NCBI GenBank assembly: GCA_033344915.1
Contig: JAWPML010000001.1
Span: 2,476,369-2,540,368 of the forward strand
DNA from: Acidimicrobiales bacterium
Lineage (GTDB): Bacteria > Actinomycetota > Acidimicrobiia > Acidimicrobiales > Aldehydirespiratoraceae
Direction of reading: 5' to 3'
DNA: 64,000 bases
In this document: positions 23,167 to 32,400 of the stretch, piece after piece
Layout: each line of letters begins with the position of its first letter
Numbering within the stretch: the first letter of the stretch is position 1
Position numbers and translations under genes: made by a program
The notes under the pieces: model-generated
Databases searched by the model: none
Told to the model about the DNA's origin: nothing
Seen by the model: only the letters and a program-made list of their open reading frames with translations

Positions 23167-24306
23167 TCAGCTGATCGTGAGCTCGGGGTGGGTGCGCTTC
23201 GAGGGCTTGTGGGTCTCGACCCACTCTGCCATCTGCGCGAACACCAGGGATGCTTCGTTCTCCGGGTCCACCGCGACGATCGGACGCCCCTGATCGGAAC
23301 CCTCGCGAAGCGGGATGGTCATCGGCACCTGACCGATCATCTCGACGTCGAGCTTCTCGGCGAGATCGGCGCCGCCACCGGCGCCGAACAGGTAGTAGCG
23401 GGTGTCGTCGTCGCCCGTGAACCAGGACATGTTCTCGATGACGCCCTTCACGGCGATGTTGACCTGATCGAACATGAACGCCGACCGCTGGGCGACCTTC
23501 TGGGCCGCGGGGTTGGGGGTGGTGACGACATAGGCCTCGGCCGTGGGCAGGAACTGCGCCAGCGAGAGCGAGATGTCACCGGTGCCGGGCGGCAGGTCGA
23601 CGAGCAGGAAGTCGGGCTCGTCCCAGTAGACGTCGGTGAGGAACTGCTCGAGCGCCTTGTGGAGCATCGGGCCCCGCCAGATCACCGGCTGGTCCTCGCG
23701 AGCGAAGAAACCCATCGAGATGCAGCGAACGCCGTGGGTCTCGGGCGGGACGATCATGTCGTCGATGACGGTCGGCGCGTGTTCGACGCCGAGCATGCGC
23801 GGGATCGAGAAGCCCCAGACGTCCGCGTCGACCACCGCGACCTTGTGGCCCCGCTGGGCGAGCGCGATCGCGAGGTTGGCGGTGACGCTGGACTTGCCGA
23901 CCCCGCCCTTGCCGGAGGCGATCAGCAGCGTGCGGGTGCGGTTGCCGGGCTGGGCGAAGGGGATGGCCCGGCCCTCGGCGTGACCGTGGGCCGGCTGGGA
24001 CCCCGCCGTCGCCGCGGGGTCGCCGTGGAGCATCTCGCGGATGGCCGCCCGCTGCTCGTCGTTCATGACGCCGAAGTCGATCGTGACGACGTTGACGCCG
24101 TCGAGCGCGGTGGCCGCGTCGCTCACGCGGGTCTGGATCTCGTTGCGCAGCGGGCACCCGGCGATGGTGAGGTCGATGCCGACGTCGACGTGGGCACCGT
24201 CGATCTCGATGGACCGCACCATGCCGAGATCCACGATGCTGCGGTGCAGTTCCGGATCCTCCACGGGGCGCAGCGCCTCGATCACCTCGGCCTCGGTCAC
24301 GGTCAT
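23167..24306 (-). CDS. mrp: Mrp/NBP35-type Fe-S cluster carrier ATPase
   Basis: 379 residues. An N-terminal MIP18/DUF59 domain (~1-90, with the Cys of IAGCPL) is fused to a P-loop ATPase with the deviant Walker A GKGGVGKSS (~130) and switch motif LVDLPPGTGD. The C-terminal CxxC that many bacterial Mrp proteins use for cluster binding is absent (ENMSWFTGDD region), as also in mycobacterial homologues. It delivers Fe-S clusters to apoproteins. The ATG has a TATTCT hexamer 6 bases upstream that overlaps the divergent regulator's -10. Confidence 0.92.
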   Translation of the reverse strand: MTVTEAEVIEALRPVEDPELHRSIVDLGMVRSIEIDGAHVDVGIDLTIAGCPLRNEIQTRVSDAATALDGVNVVTIDFGVMNDEQRAAIREMLHGDPAATAGSQPAHGHAEGRAIPFAQPGNRTRTLLIASGKGGVGKSSVTANLAIALAQRGHKVAVVDADVWGFSIPRMLGVEHAPTVIDDMIVPPETHGVRCISMGFFAREDQPVIWRGPMLHKALEQFLTDVYWDEPDFLLVDLPPGTGDISLSLAQFLPTAEAYVVTTPNPAAQKVAQRSAFMFDQVNIAVKGVIENMSWFTGDDDTRYYLFGAGGGADLAEKLDVEMIGQVPMTIPLREGSDQGRPIVAVDPENEASLVFAQMAEWVETHKPSKRTHPELTIS

Positions 24307-24311
24307 GCGGG

Positions 24312-24318
24312 TAGAATA
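24312..24318. promoter_or_regulatory. Shared divergent -10 core TAGAATA (mrp / SufR-like)
   Basis: Reading right, TAGAAT (24312-24317) is 6 bases before GTG 24324. Reading left, TATTCT (24318-24313) is 6 bases before ATG 24306. The two -10 hexamers overlap by five bases, so both genes appear leaderless and to compete for one site only 17 bases wide. Confidence 0.6.
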
Positions 24319-24323
24319 CCGGG

Positions 24324-25058
24324 GTGGACAGTGCTTCCCCGCAGCCGGATTCCGGCTCGCTGAGCCCGACCGAGTTCGCGTCGGCCGTCACCGCGATCAC
24401 CAGCGCGTTCGGGGACCCGACCCGACGGGCCATCTACCTGTTCGCCCACGAGCGGCCCGAAGGCGTGACCGCAGGGGAGACGGCGGCCCACTTCGACCTC
24501 CACGCGAACGTCGCCCGGCATCATCTCGACAAGCTCGCCGCCGGCGGTCATGTCGGCATCGAGCTCGCGAAACCGTCCGGTGGCGTCGGACGACCGTCCA
24601 AGCGTTATCGGGCGACGAGGGACCAGGTGCAGCTCGAAGTCGCGATCCGCCACGACGACATCCTCGTCTCGCTGCTCGGCCGCGCCCTCGCCCTCCTGCC
24701 CGCCGAGATCGCCGAGGAGATGGCCGAGGAGGTCGGCATGGAGTACGGCAAGGCCCTCGCGGCTGCGCTCGACCCCTCCGAAACCCACCGCTCCTACCAG
24801 GGCGCCCTCCACGCCGTCGCCGACGCGCTCTCCGCCCACGGGTTCGCCGCCCGGGCCGAGGCCAACGACGACGAGTACCAGATCGTTGCCCAGAACTGCC
24901 CGTTCGGTGACGCCGTCGTCGAACACCCGGTCATCTGTGCCGTCGACCGCGGCATCGTCCGCGGCATGCTGGCGCTGCTGCACGGCCCCGCCGGCGCCGA
25001 CACGGCGTCGTCGAAGCCCCAGGGCGACGACGTCTGCGTCACCCACGTCACCCTCTGA
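24324..25058 (+). CDS. SufR-like winged-helix regulator with candidate Fe-S cysteines
   Basis: 244 residues. The N-terminal ArsR/DeoR-type winged helix (AFGDPTRRAIYLFAHER, ETAAHFDLHANVARHHLDKL, GGVGRPSKRYR) is followed by a helical sensor domain. Cys192 (QNCPFG), Cys205 (VICAVD) and Cys238 (DDVCVTH) occupy the positions expected for the [4Fe-4S] cluster of SufR. It diverges from mrp with only 17 bases between, so it very probably regulates mrp and itself according to Fe-S status (inference). Confidence 0.82.
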   Translation: MDSASPQPDSGSLSPTEFASAVTAITSAFGDPTRRAIYLFAHERPEGVTAGETAAHFDLHANVARHHLDKLAAGGHVGIELAKPSGGVGRPSKRYRATRDQVQLEVAIRHDDILVSLLGRALALLPAEIAEEMAEEVGMEYGKALAAALDPSETHRSYQGALHAVADALSAHGFAARAEANDDEYQIVAQNCPFGDAVVEHPVICAVDRGIVRGMLALLHGPAGADTASSKPQGDDVCVTHVTL

Positions 25059-25075
25059 CCGCGGCTTCCGGGGTC

Positions 25076-25588
25076 TCAGGCCGCCCGACGCTCCACGCGG
25101 CGCCGTTCCCAGCCGACCTTCGCCCAGTCCTGGTGGACCCGGCGGTCGCGCCCCATCCGGCGGTCGGTCTCCGCCGCGGTCTCGTCGGCGTGGGTCGCGA
25201 TCCAGGCGCCGAGGTCGTCCAACTCGGCGGCGAGCTCGCCCAGCCGGTTCATGGTGACGACCGCGTAGGCGCCGGCCGAGGCCAGGTCACGGGGCTGCCA
25301 CTCGTCGTTCACGACGAGGAGCACGTGAGTCGCCGGGTTCGCAGCCCGCAGGCCACCGATCGACTCCAGTCCGGTCGGTCCGACGAGATCGTGCTCGACG
25401 ACGACGACGTCGGGGGCGAAGTGGCTCACGAGCCGCTCACCGTTGACGCCGGTCTGTGCCGCACCGACCACCGTGTAGCCGGCATCGACCACCAGCTGCT
25501 CCAGCAGGTCGACCTGTGTCGCGACGATCACGGCCGTGCGGGAACCCGAGTCCCCGCCGGCCGTCACCTCTCCCAACTCACCAGTCAT
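25076..25588 (-). CDS. Atypical response-regulator receiver protein
   Basis: 170 residues. A single receiver-like domain (~15-135) is followed by a basic Arg-rich tail, with no DNA-binding domain. The phospho-acceptor strand reads PDVVVVEHDL, so Glu stands where Asp is expected, and the acidic pair after the first strand is missing (IVATQVD). It is therefore probably not phosphorylated in the usual way, or mimics the active state. ATG 25588 has an excellent GGAGG seven bases upstream. The SufR-like gene converges on it. Confidence 0.75.
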   Translation of the reverse strand: MTGELGEVTAGGDSGSRTAVIVATQVDLLEQLVVDAGYTVVGAAQTGVNGERLVSHFAPDVVVVEHDLVGPTGLESIGGLRAANPATHVLLVVNDEWQPRDLASAGAYAVVTMNRLGELAAELDDLGAWIATHADETAAETDRRMGRDRRVHQDWAKVGWERRRVERRAA

Positions 25589-25716
25589 CACGTCACCTCC
25601 AACGCACCCCCATTCCTAGTGGGCGGACCCCATCCGCCGCATGGGCCGAACGGCCCTATCGCGGGGGCCCGCCCCGATGGCGGCCCCCCGCCCGTCACCC
25701 CTACACTCGCCGCACC

Positions 25717-26262
25717 GTGTCCCTGTTCCTCGTGCGCCACGCCCATGCCCTCGGCCGCAGCGGCTGGAGCGACGACGACCTGGACCGGCCGTTGAGCGAT
25801 CGCGGACGGGAGCAGGCCGCCCTGCTCACGACATACTTCGCCGACCATCGTGTCCGCGCGGTGTACTCGTCGCAGGCGGTTCGCTGCGTCGACACCGTCG
25901 CCGCGACGGCCGAGGCCCACGCGGTCGAGCTCGAGGTGCGCCGGGAGCTCACCGAAGGTGCCCGCCCCAACGACCTCCTCGAACTCCTGCGCGCCGAAGC
26001 GGTCGCCGGCGACGACGTCGTGCTGTGCAGCCACGGCGATCTGATCCCCGAGGTGCTCAATCGGCTCCTGCGCGAAGGCATGAGCGTCCTCGGCGCTCGG
26101 GGATGCGAGAAGGGCAGCGTGTGGGAGCTGGAGACGCGCGGGCGCGACATCACCCGCGGTGTGTACACGGCCGTACCGGGCCACGTACCACGGTCGTCGG
26201 CTCAGCCCGCAGCCAGCATGGCCGCGAGGCCGGCGCCGTCGACCAGACGGATCCGCCGGTAG
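25717..26262 (+). CDS. Histidine phosphatase family protein (SixA-like)
   Basis: 181 residues. LFLVRHAHA at the start holds the RH(G/A) motif, YSSQAVRCVDT the second Arg, and LCSHGDL the late catalytic His. The short single-domain build resembles SixA-type phosphohistidine phosphatases. GTG 25717 is preferred as the conserved strand begins immediately. TACACT lies 9 bases upstream. The last 61 bases overlap the convergent Crp-type gene and encode a low-complexity tail. Confidence 0.85.
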   Translation: MSLFLVRHAHALGRSGWSDDDLDRPLSDRGREQAALLTTYFADHRVRAVYSSQAVRCVDTVAATAEAHAVELEVRRELTEGARPNDLLELLRAEAVAGDDVVLCSHGDLIPEVLNRLLREGMSVLGARGCEKGSVWELETRGRDITRGVYTAVPGHVPRSSAQPAASMAARPAPSTRRIRR

Positions 26263-26903
26263 CCGGTCTCGACGAACCCGTCGGCCTCGAGCCGACGGAG
26301 GGACTGGTTCACGCTCGTACGCCGCGCCCCGAGCAGACGGGCCAGGGTCGCCTGGCTGACCGTCACGCCGTCGTCCGCCACCGCCTCCCGCAGCAGCCAC
26401 GAGGCGACCTGGCGGTCCAGGCTGCCGGCGAGGAGATCGCTCACCCGGTCCTGCATGCCCGCCATCCGGCCGGCGAGGGACACGAGCCACCGCCGGGCGA
26501 GCATCGGACGACGGCCGAGCAGTCCGAAGAGGGTCACGGAATCGATCGACACGACGACGGAGTCGTGCACCGCGCGGGCCTCGGTCGGCTCGCCCGTGCG
26601 CAGGAAGAGCGGCACGTCACCGAACACCGAGCCACTTCGCAGCAGTTGCACGACGGCGGTGCGGCCGCCGAGTTCACGGGTGAGTTCCACCATGCCGTCG
26701 CGGACGATGTGCACCCGTTCGGGGAGCGCGTCCCGTGCGTAGATGACGGTCCCGCCCGCGTAGCGGTCCTCGGTCACATGGCTCGCGAACTCCTCGACGT
26801 CCTCACACGAGAGGGGCGCCAGGTCACCGCGGCCGAGACATCCCGCCAGCCAGTTGACCAGCTCGGTGTCGGGCGGGGACGTGGTGGTCGGTGCGATCGC
26901 CAT
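26202..26903 (-). CDS. Crp/Fnr-family transcriptional regulator
   Basis: 233 residues. The N-terminal cyclic-nucleotide-binding beta barrel (~40-130, with LLRSGSVFGDVPLF) and C-terminal Crp-type winged helix (VSQATLARLLGARRTSVNQSLRRLEADG) are both clear. The barrel lacks a convincing cAMP phosphate-binding RTA motif and there are no Fnr-type cysteines, so the effector is unknown. It overlaps the 3' end of the phosphatase gene by 61 bases. Confidence 0.88.
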   Translation of the reverse strand: MAIAPTTTSPPDTELVNWLAGCLGRGDLAPLSCEDVEEFASHVTEDRYAGGTVIYARDALPERVHIVRDGMVELTRELGGRTAVVQLLRSGSVFGDVPLFLRTGEPTEARAVHDSVVVSIDSVTLFGLLGRRPMLARRWLVSLAGRMAGMQDRVSDLLAGSLDRQVASWLLREAVADDGVTVSQATLARLLGARRTSVNQSLRRLEADGFVETGYRRIRLVDGAGLAAMLAAG

Positions 26904-26956
26904 GCTGTCGCAACCCTCCGACCCGCCGTCGTGTTCCCCGCGCTGCGATCGCGGCC

Positions 26957-28282
26957 TCAGCCCCCGACGATGGACACCCCCGGCTCGAAGGCTGCGATCG
27001 CGAACCAGAACGTGTCGAGGTGCTCGATCGGTGTGAGGCGGGCGTCGGAGCCGGCGACGTCGGTGCCGAGCACGTCGAACGTCAGTCCCGTCACGCGGTC
27101 ACGGAACCCACCATCGGTCCGTTCGAGCGCCACCGCCGCACCGTCGAGTTCCGCGAGGAACACGTTCGACGCGCCCTGGTCGTACCCCTCGGCGACGTCA
27201 CGATCATCGAGGGGACTCGCCGTCCCGGGATCGTTGACCGCGACCAGTTGCCGTCCGTGGGCCTCGAACTCGACCACGCCGGCGGCGATGAGATCGACGA
27301 GCGGGAGGGCAACGGCCGGCTCCTCGTCGTCGCGGACCACGACGACGCGTTCCTTGGGCGGGAGTCTGTCGTCGAACTCGCCGTCGTAGAGGAAGGGACG
27401 AGTCTCGGCGTCGTCGTAGCCGGCGTAGGGATTCGTCCCGTAGTCACGGGCGCGGTGTCCGGTGGTGCGGGTCAGGACGAGCCCGTCGGGGTGGATCGCG
27501 CGGAAGTCCTCCCACGAGACCGTGCTGATCGGGTAGGTCTCCAGTTCCTCACCCACGAGCACGCCGGCGACCGCCCGTCCGTCGTAGTGGGTCCAGAGGC
27601 TCTCGGTCTGGCGGTCGTACATGACCATGGACGAGTTGTAGAGCCGGCCGGACGTGCCGAAGTCGAGGATCCGGTCGCCGAGGCGCCGGTCGTAGGCAAG
27701 CGCCGAGTTGCACAGCGGGCAGTAGCTGATCGTGACCGGCACGTCGCCGACGGTGTCGTTCACCAGCTCGTGCCACGTCATGATCTGGACGGGATAGGCG
27801 CGCGCCTCGTCACCGAGCTCGAAGGCCAGCACGGCCTCGCCCGCGGCCAACCAGTCGACGGACGCCGCCGACTGGAAGAGGGGCTCGTCGATCGCCGGAA
27901 TGCCGTCGGGGGGCGGCCCACCCGAGAGCACCCGGTCGAGATCGATGAGCGCAGGCTCGAAGACGTCCTGGCGCGCGTCGTCGAGCGCCGAGGGCACGTC
28001 CTCGCGCTCGGTGGAATCGATCCGCGTGACGGCGAACTCCGCGGGGTCGGCATCGGGATCGAGCGGATCGCACCGCACGGCAGAGACGTCCGCGGCGAAC
28101 GCCGCGTCGGCGGAGCACTCCCCCACCACGGCAACCGACCCGTCGTCGCCGCCGCCGGCACCCGTCTCGTCCGTGGCGGGGTCGGGATCCGGGTCGGCGG
28201 TCTCCGCTGTGGTGTCGTCCGCGCACGCGGCCGCAAGCAGGGCGAGGGCAACGGCGGCGGCGGGGAGGCGGCGGAGACGCAT
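26957..28282 (-). CDS. DUF3179 domain lipoprotein
   Basis: 441 residues. The N-terminal signal PAAAVALALLAAAC carries a lipobox, then an acidic Asp-rich linker. The DUF3179 domain follows, with ISYCPLCNSALAYDR (a CxxC typical of the family), LDFGTSGRLYNSSMVMYDRQTESLW, and late GVVEFEAHGR. The family's function is unknown; it is exported and anchored outside the membrane. ATG 28282 is selected because it begins the lipoprotein signal; the open frame upstream to 28705 is not supported. Confidence 0.87.
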   Translation of the reverse strand: MRLRRLPAAAVALALLAAACADDTTAETADPDPDPATDETGAGGGDDGSVAVVGECSADAAFAADVSAVRCDPLDPDADPAEFAVTRIDSTEREDVPSALDDARQDVFEPALIDLDRVLSGGPPPDGIPAIDEPLFQSAASVDWLAAGEAVLAFELGDEARAYPVQIMTWHELVNDTVGDVPVTISYCPLCNSALAYDRRLGDRILDFGTSGRLYNSSMVMYDRQTESLWTHYDGRAVAGVLVGEELETYPISTVSWEDFRAIHPDGLVLTRTTGHRARDYGTNPYAGYDDAETRPFLYDGEFDDRLPPKERVVVVRDDEEPAVALPLVDLIAAGVVEFEAHGRQLVAVNDPGTASPLDDRDVAEGYDQGASNVFLAELDGAAVALERTDGGFRDRVTGLTFDVLGTDVAGSDARLTPIEHLDTFWFAIAAFEPGVSIVGG

Positions 28283-28451
28283 GGAGGCGAAACCCGTCGA
28301 CGGGCCGGTCGCTTCCCTGGGTCGCCCGACAGTGGCGGGAGTGTCGCCGTCGCGACCATCCTGGTCACGGCCGCTTCCCTTCCGACGTTTCGGGACAGGC
28401 ATGTCGCCCACGGAACTGTCCGCCCGGGCGGAGACGAAGGAGAATTCTCCG

Positions 28452-29432
28452 ATGACGATCGCCCACGACCCCACCACCGAGGCGGCCGACAAGCTCGGCC
28501 CCGGCTTCAGCCCCCGGATCCTCGAACCCGGCCGCCCCGCGGTCAACGACGAACCGTTCTTCGCCGACGACCCGGCCGCGGTCGGCGACGCGTCGTCGGC
28601 CGCGGCCGTCGTCACCCCGACCTCGGCCGGTGACCGCACCTGGGACGACGTGATCGGCGAGCGGCCGGAGCTCGCGGCGTGGGCCGCCGCGCGATGGCTC
28701 GGCAACCGCCCGAACCTGCCCGCACCACCCGACGGGTTCCCGGCTGCCCGTGACGGGTTCCACCGCCTCGCCTACGGCGTGGTCGCCGAGGCGCGCCGCC
28801 TGGCGACCACCAAGTTCGGGCTGCGCTACACCCGCGGCGGCTTCGGCACCCCCTTCTTCGGCGCGGATGAGCAGGTCCGCGTCGAGGGCAACCGGCTCGT
28901 GCACCAACGCGGTGACGCGGCCGAGAGCATCGAGATCACCTCGCTGCGGGCCGCAGCCGACTTCATCGGGATCACGCCCGGCACCGAAGCGGGCGAGCAC
29001 GACTCGCCGCCCCTCGGTGACCTCGACGAGGATCTCGGCGCGACCGCGGCGACCGGCGACTTCCTCGGCCAGTGGTACGGCCTGGCGTGGTCCGTGCTCG
29101 AGGAACTACGACTCACCCCGGACGCGGTCGACCCCGAGCGCGCCCAGCTCTGGCCCGGCCACTTCGACCCCGCGATCGCGATGGGCGACGCCGATGCCGG
29201 CACCCGCGCGACCTACGGCGCCTCACCGGGCGACGCCGGCCATCCCGAGCCCTACCTCTACATCGGGCCCTGGGCGGCGATCGACACGACCGACCCCTTC
29301 TGGAACGCCGACGGATTCCCCGGCGCGGAGCTGAGCTTCGCCGAGATGACGAAGGGCGGCGACCATGTGGCCGCCGCCCTCACGTTCTTCCGAGCCGGCT
29401 ACGACCGGCTCACCGCGCACTCAGACGTGTAG
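28452..29432 (+). CDS. Hypothetical conserved-looking protein
   Basis: 326 residues with an AAGGAG ribosome-binding site nine bases before ATG 28452, one of the few strong Shine-Dalgarno sites here. The protein is acidic and Trp-rich (WDDVIGERPELAAWAAARWLGN near residues 69-90), with LYIGPWAAIDTTDPFWNADGF near the end and no signal peptide or membrane segment. I cannot name the family. The 3' end overlaps the convergent surface-protein gene by 12 bases. Confidence 0.8.
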   Translation: MTIAHDPTTEAADKLGPGFSPRILEPGRPAVNDEPFFADDPAAVGDASSAAAVVTPTSAGDRTWDDVIGERPELAAWAAARWLGNRPNLPAPPDGFPAARDGFHRLAYGVVAEARRLATTKFGLRYTRGGFGTPFFGADEQVRVEGNRLVHQRGDAAESIEITSLRAAADFIGITPGTEAGEHDSPPLGDLDEDLGATAATGDFLGQWYGLAWSVLEELRLTPDAVDPERAQLWPGHFDPAIAMGDADAGTRATYGASPGDAGHPEPYLYIGPWAAIDTTDPFWNADGFPGAELSFAEMTKGGDHVAAALTFFRAGYDRLTAHSDV

Positions 29433-32400
29433 CGAGCGGCGGCGATCAGCCAGCTTGACCATCAGGACGAGGGCGGCACCGCCGGCAACCGCGATCAACG
29501 CGCCGAGGGTGAAGAGCCAGGCGCTGCCCCCGGTGATCGCCAGCGACGGCCGGATCGTCACGCCGAGCACCTGGACCGCCTCGTCCCCCGCCTGGTCGGT
29601 TCCCCGCAACTCGATCGTCACCTCACCGGTGAGCTCCTCGGGGAGCGAGGCGAGAGACGTCACATTGCCCTCGGCGTCGGCCGGAACGGTCGCCAGCAGT
29701 ACCGGCCCGTCCTCGGTGACCACCCAGATCTCGACGTCCGTGCCCGGCATGAAGTTCTCACCGGTCACGGTGACCGGTTCGCCCTGCTCTGGATCGGGAT
29801 TGTCGACCTCGGCCGAGGGCGCGGGCAACACCACGACCGCGGCCTCGTCCGAGGTCGCAGTCGTGTTGTCGTCGTCTCCCGAATATCGGGCCGTGAGTAC
29901 ATAGGTCCCCGGTTCGAGGCTGTCGACGACGAGCGTCGCGACACCGGCGACCACGGCCGCGGTGCCCAGGCTTGTCTCGCCGTCGAAGAACTCGACGACA
30001 CCCGTCGGTGCCTGGCCGGTGATCGAGGCAGTGATCGTGATCGGGTCTCCGGCGACCACCGTCGACTTCGAGACATCGATGTCGATCTCGGCGGCAGCCA
30101 GGGCGCGGACCGTGATCTCGTCCGTCGCGCCGGTGTTGGCGCCGTCACCGGAGTAGACCGCGGTCACCGAGTGCTCGCCGGGCGCCGGAGCGTCGACGAC
30201 CAGCGTCGCCACGCCATCGGTGAGCGCGGCGGTACCGAGGCTGTCGTCACCGCCGAAGAACTCGACGGTGCCGGTCGGCGCGCTGCCGGCAACCGTTGCG
30301 GTGAGAGTCACTGTCTCACCGGTGACCACGGTCGCCGGGTCGGCCGCGACGACGACGGAGGCAACGGTGCGAACCGTGAGCGCCAGGTCGTCGGTCGTCG
30401 CGCCACTGTTGGTTGCGTCGCCGGAGTAGACGGCGGAGATCGTGTGGCCGCCGAGCGACAGGGCGCTCGTCGCCAGCGTCGCCACCCCGGTGCCGTCCAC
30501 CGTTGCGGTGCCGAGGCTCGTCACGCCGTCGAAGAACTCGACGGTGCCGGTCGGCGACGCCCCGTCGATGGTGACCGTGAACGTCACCGTCTCACCCTCG
30601 CCGGGCGAGGCGGGCGACGCCGCGATGGTCGCCGTGGCTGCGGCGACGGCTGTCACCGACTCGATCGGGGAGGTGGACGACGCGTTGTCGTCGTCACCGG
30701 AGTAGACGGCGGTGAACTCGTGGACCCCGCCGTCGAGGGCGGGCGTGACGAGGGTCGCCTCGCCACCGGAGACCGCCGCACTTCCCAGACTGGTGACGCC
30801 GTCGAAGAACTCGACGGTGCCGGTCGGCGACGACCCGTCGATGGTCGCCGTGAGCGTCACCGAGTCTCCTTCGTCGACGCTGGCGTCCGAACTCTCGAGC
30901 GCCACCGAGGTCACGGCCTTGATCGTGACGACGACCGGATCGGACTCCGCGCTGTCGCCGTTCGCATTCGTGGCGTGCACCGTGAACGTGTAGGTGGTGC
31001 CGATGGCCAGACCGAGCACCGTGCAGTCGGTCGCGCCGGTGGTCGTGCACGACCCGTCACCGGGTGAGGACGAAACGGTGTAGCCCGTGATCGGGCTTCC
31101 TCCGTCGTTCGCCGGCGGGTCCCAGGAGACCACCACACGGCCGTCACCCGCGGCTCCCTCCACCGACACGGGCGCATCGGGAGGTCCGGTCGGCGTGACC
31201 GGATCGGACGGCAACGACGTGGTTCCCGGACCGGAATCCGTGGTCGGTGTCACCGTGAACGTGTAGGCGGTTCCGTTGGTCAACCCCGTGACATCACAAC
31301 TCGTGTTGCTCACGCCGACGGTCGAGCAGGTCGCCCCTCCCGGCGCCGCGGTCACTTCGTAGCCGGTGATGCCCGTGGTGTCGCCGGGCTCGTCCCAGGA
31401 CACGGCGACCTCGCCGTCGTCGGGAACCCCGACGACATTGCGCGGCGCAGGCGGGAGCTGGATGCCGAGCGACAACTCGGCTTCGCCGGTGTCGGTCCCG
31501 TCGTCGGCCACGACCGTGAACGCCTCCAGGCTCGGCGTCGAGACGGCTTCGATGGCTGCGTCGTCGGCCACGATCCGGTAGTCACCGGTCTCCTCGTCGA
31601 CGTACAGCGTGCCGTAGGTGCCGACGAGCTGGTGCTCGTAGTCCGTGCCACCGATGCTGAACGAACCCGGCGTGCCCCCGTCGATCGAGTAGGTGAGCGA
31701 CGCATCGTCGGGATCGGTGAAACTCACCGATCCGGTGATGTCGGCGAAGGTGTCGTCACCCGGGTTGTTCTCCCAGCTCTCGCTGATCGCGTCGCCGACC
31801 GGGGGGTCGTTCTCGGGAGTGATGTTGACGGTGATCGTGTCGCTGTCGCTTCCCTCACCCACACTCTGGGCGGTGACGGTGACGGTCCGGACGGTGTCCG
31901 GGTCGTCGCTCGCGTTCTCGTAGGTGAGCAGACGGGCGACCGACTGCACCATCGCGTCGTCGACCAGGTCCGCACTGACGACCTGGAAGTTGTCCACATA
32001 GAGGCTGGCGCCGGCGGCGCGACCGCACGTGGCGTCGTAGGTACCCGAGACGAACACGAAGCGGTAGGTGCCGGTGGCGGGCACGCTCACGTTGACCGTG
32101 GCCCAGTCGGTGGTGCCGCTCGCGTTCGTCGTGTACTCGTCGAGCACCTCGGTCTGCGCGCCGCTCGCGGTGTTGAGGAGATAGCCGAAGACGGCGTAGG
32201 CGTCACTGCCGGCGAAGGCGCGCCAATCGAACGAGAGCGACTGCCCGCTCACCGCGTCGAAGGGCGCGCTGTAGGCGGCCGGTCCGTGCACGACATCGCA
32301 CCCGTTGGCGGTCGTCATGCTGCTCGTCAGGCCCAACGCATAGGTGCCCTCGGTCGGGCCGGGCGGATCGGACGACGTGGTGCTCACCGAGTAGCTCGAA

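Noticed and set aside
30250-30920. Regularly spaced repeats resembling a CRISPR array
   Set aside because: The repeats are ~276 bases apart and encode Ig-like protein domains in frame; there are no short repeats with unique spacers and no cas genes.
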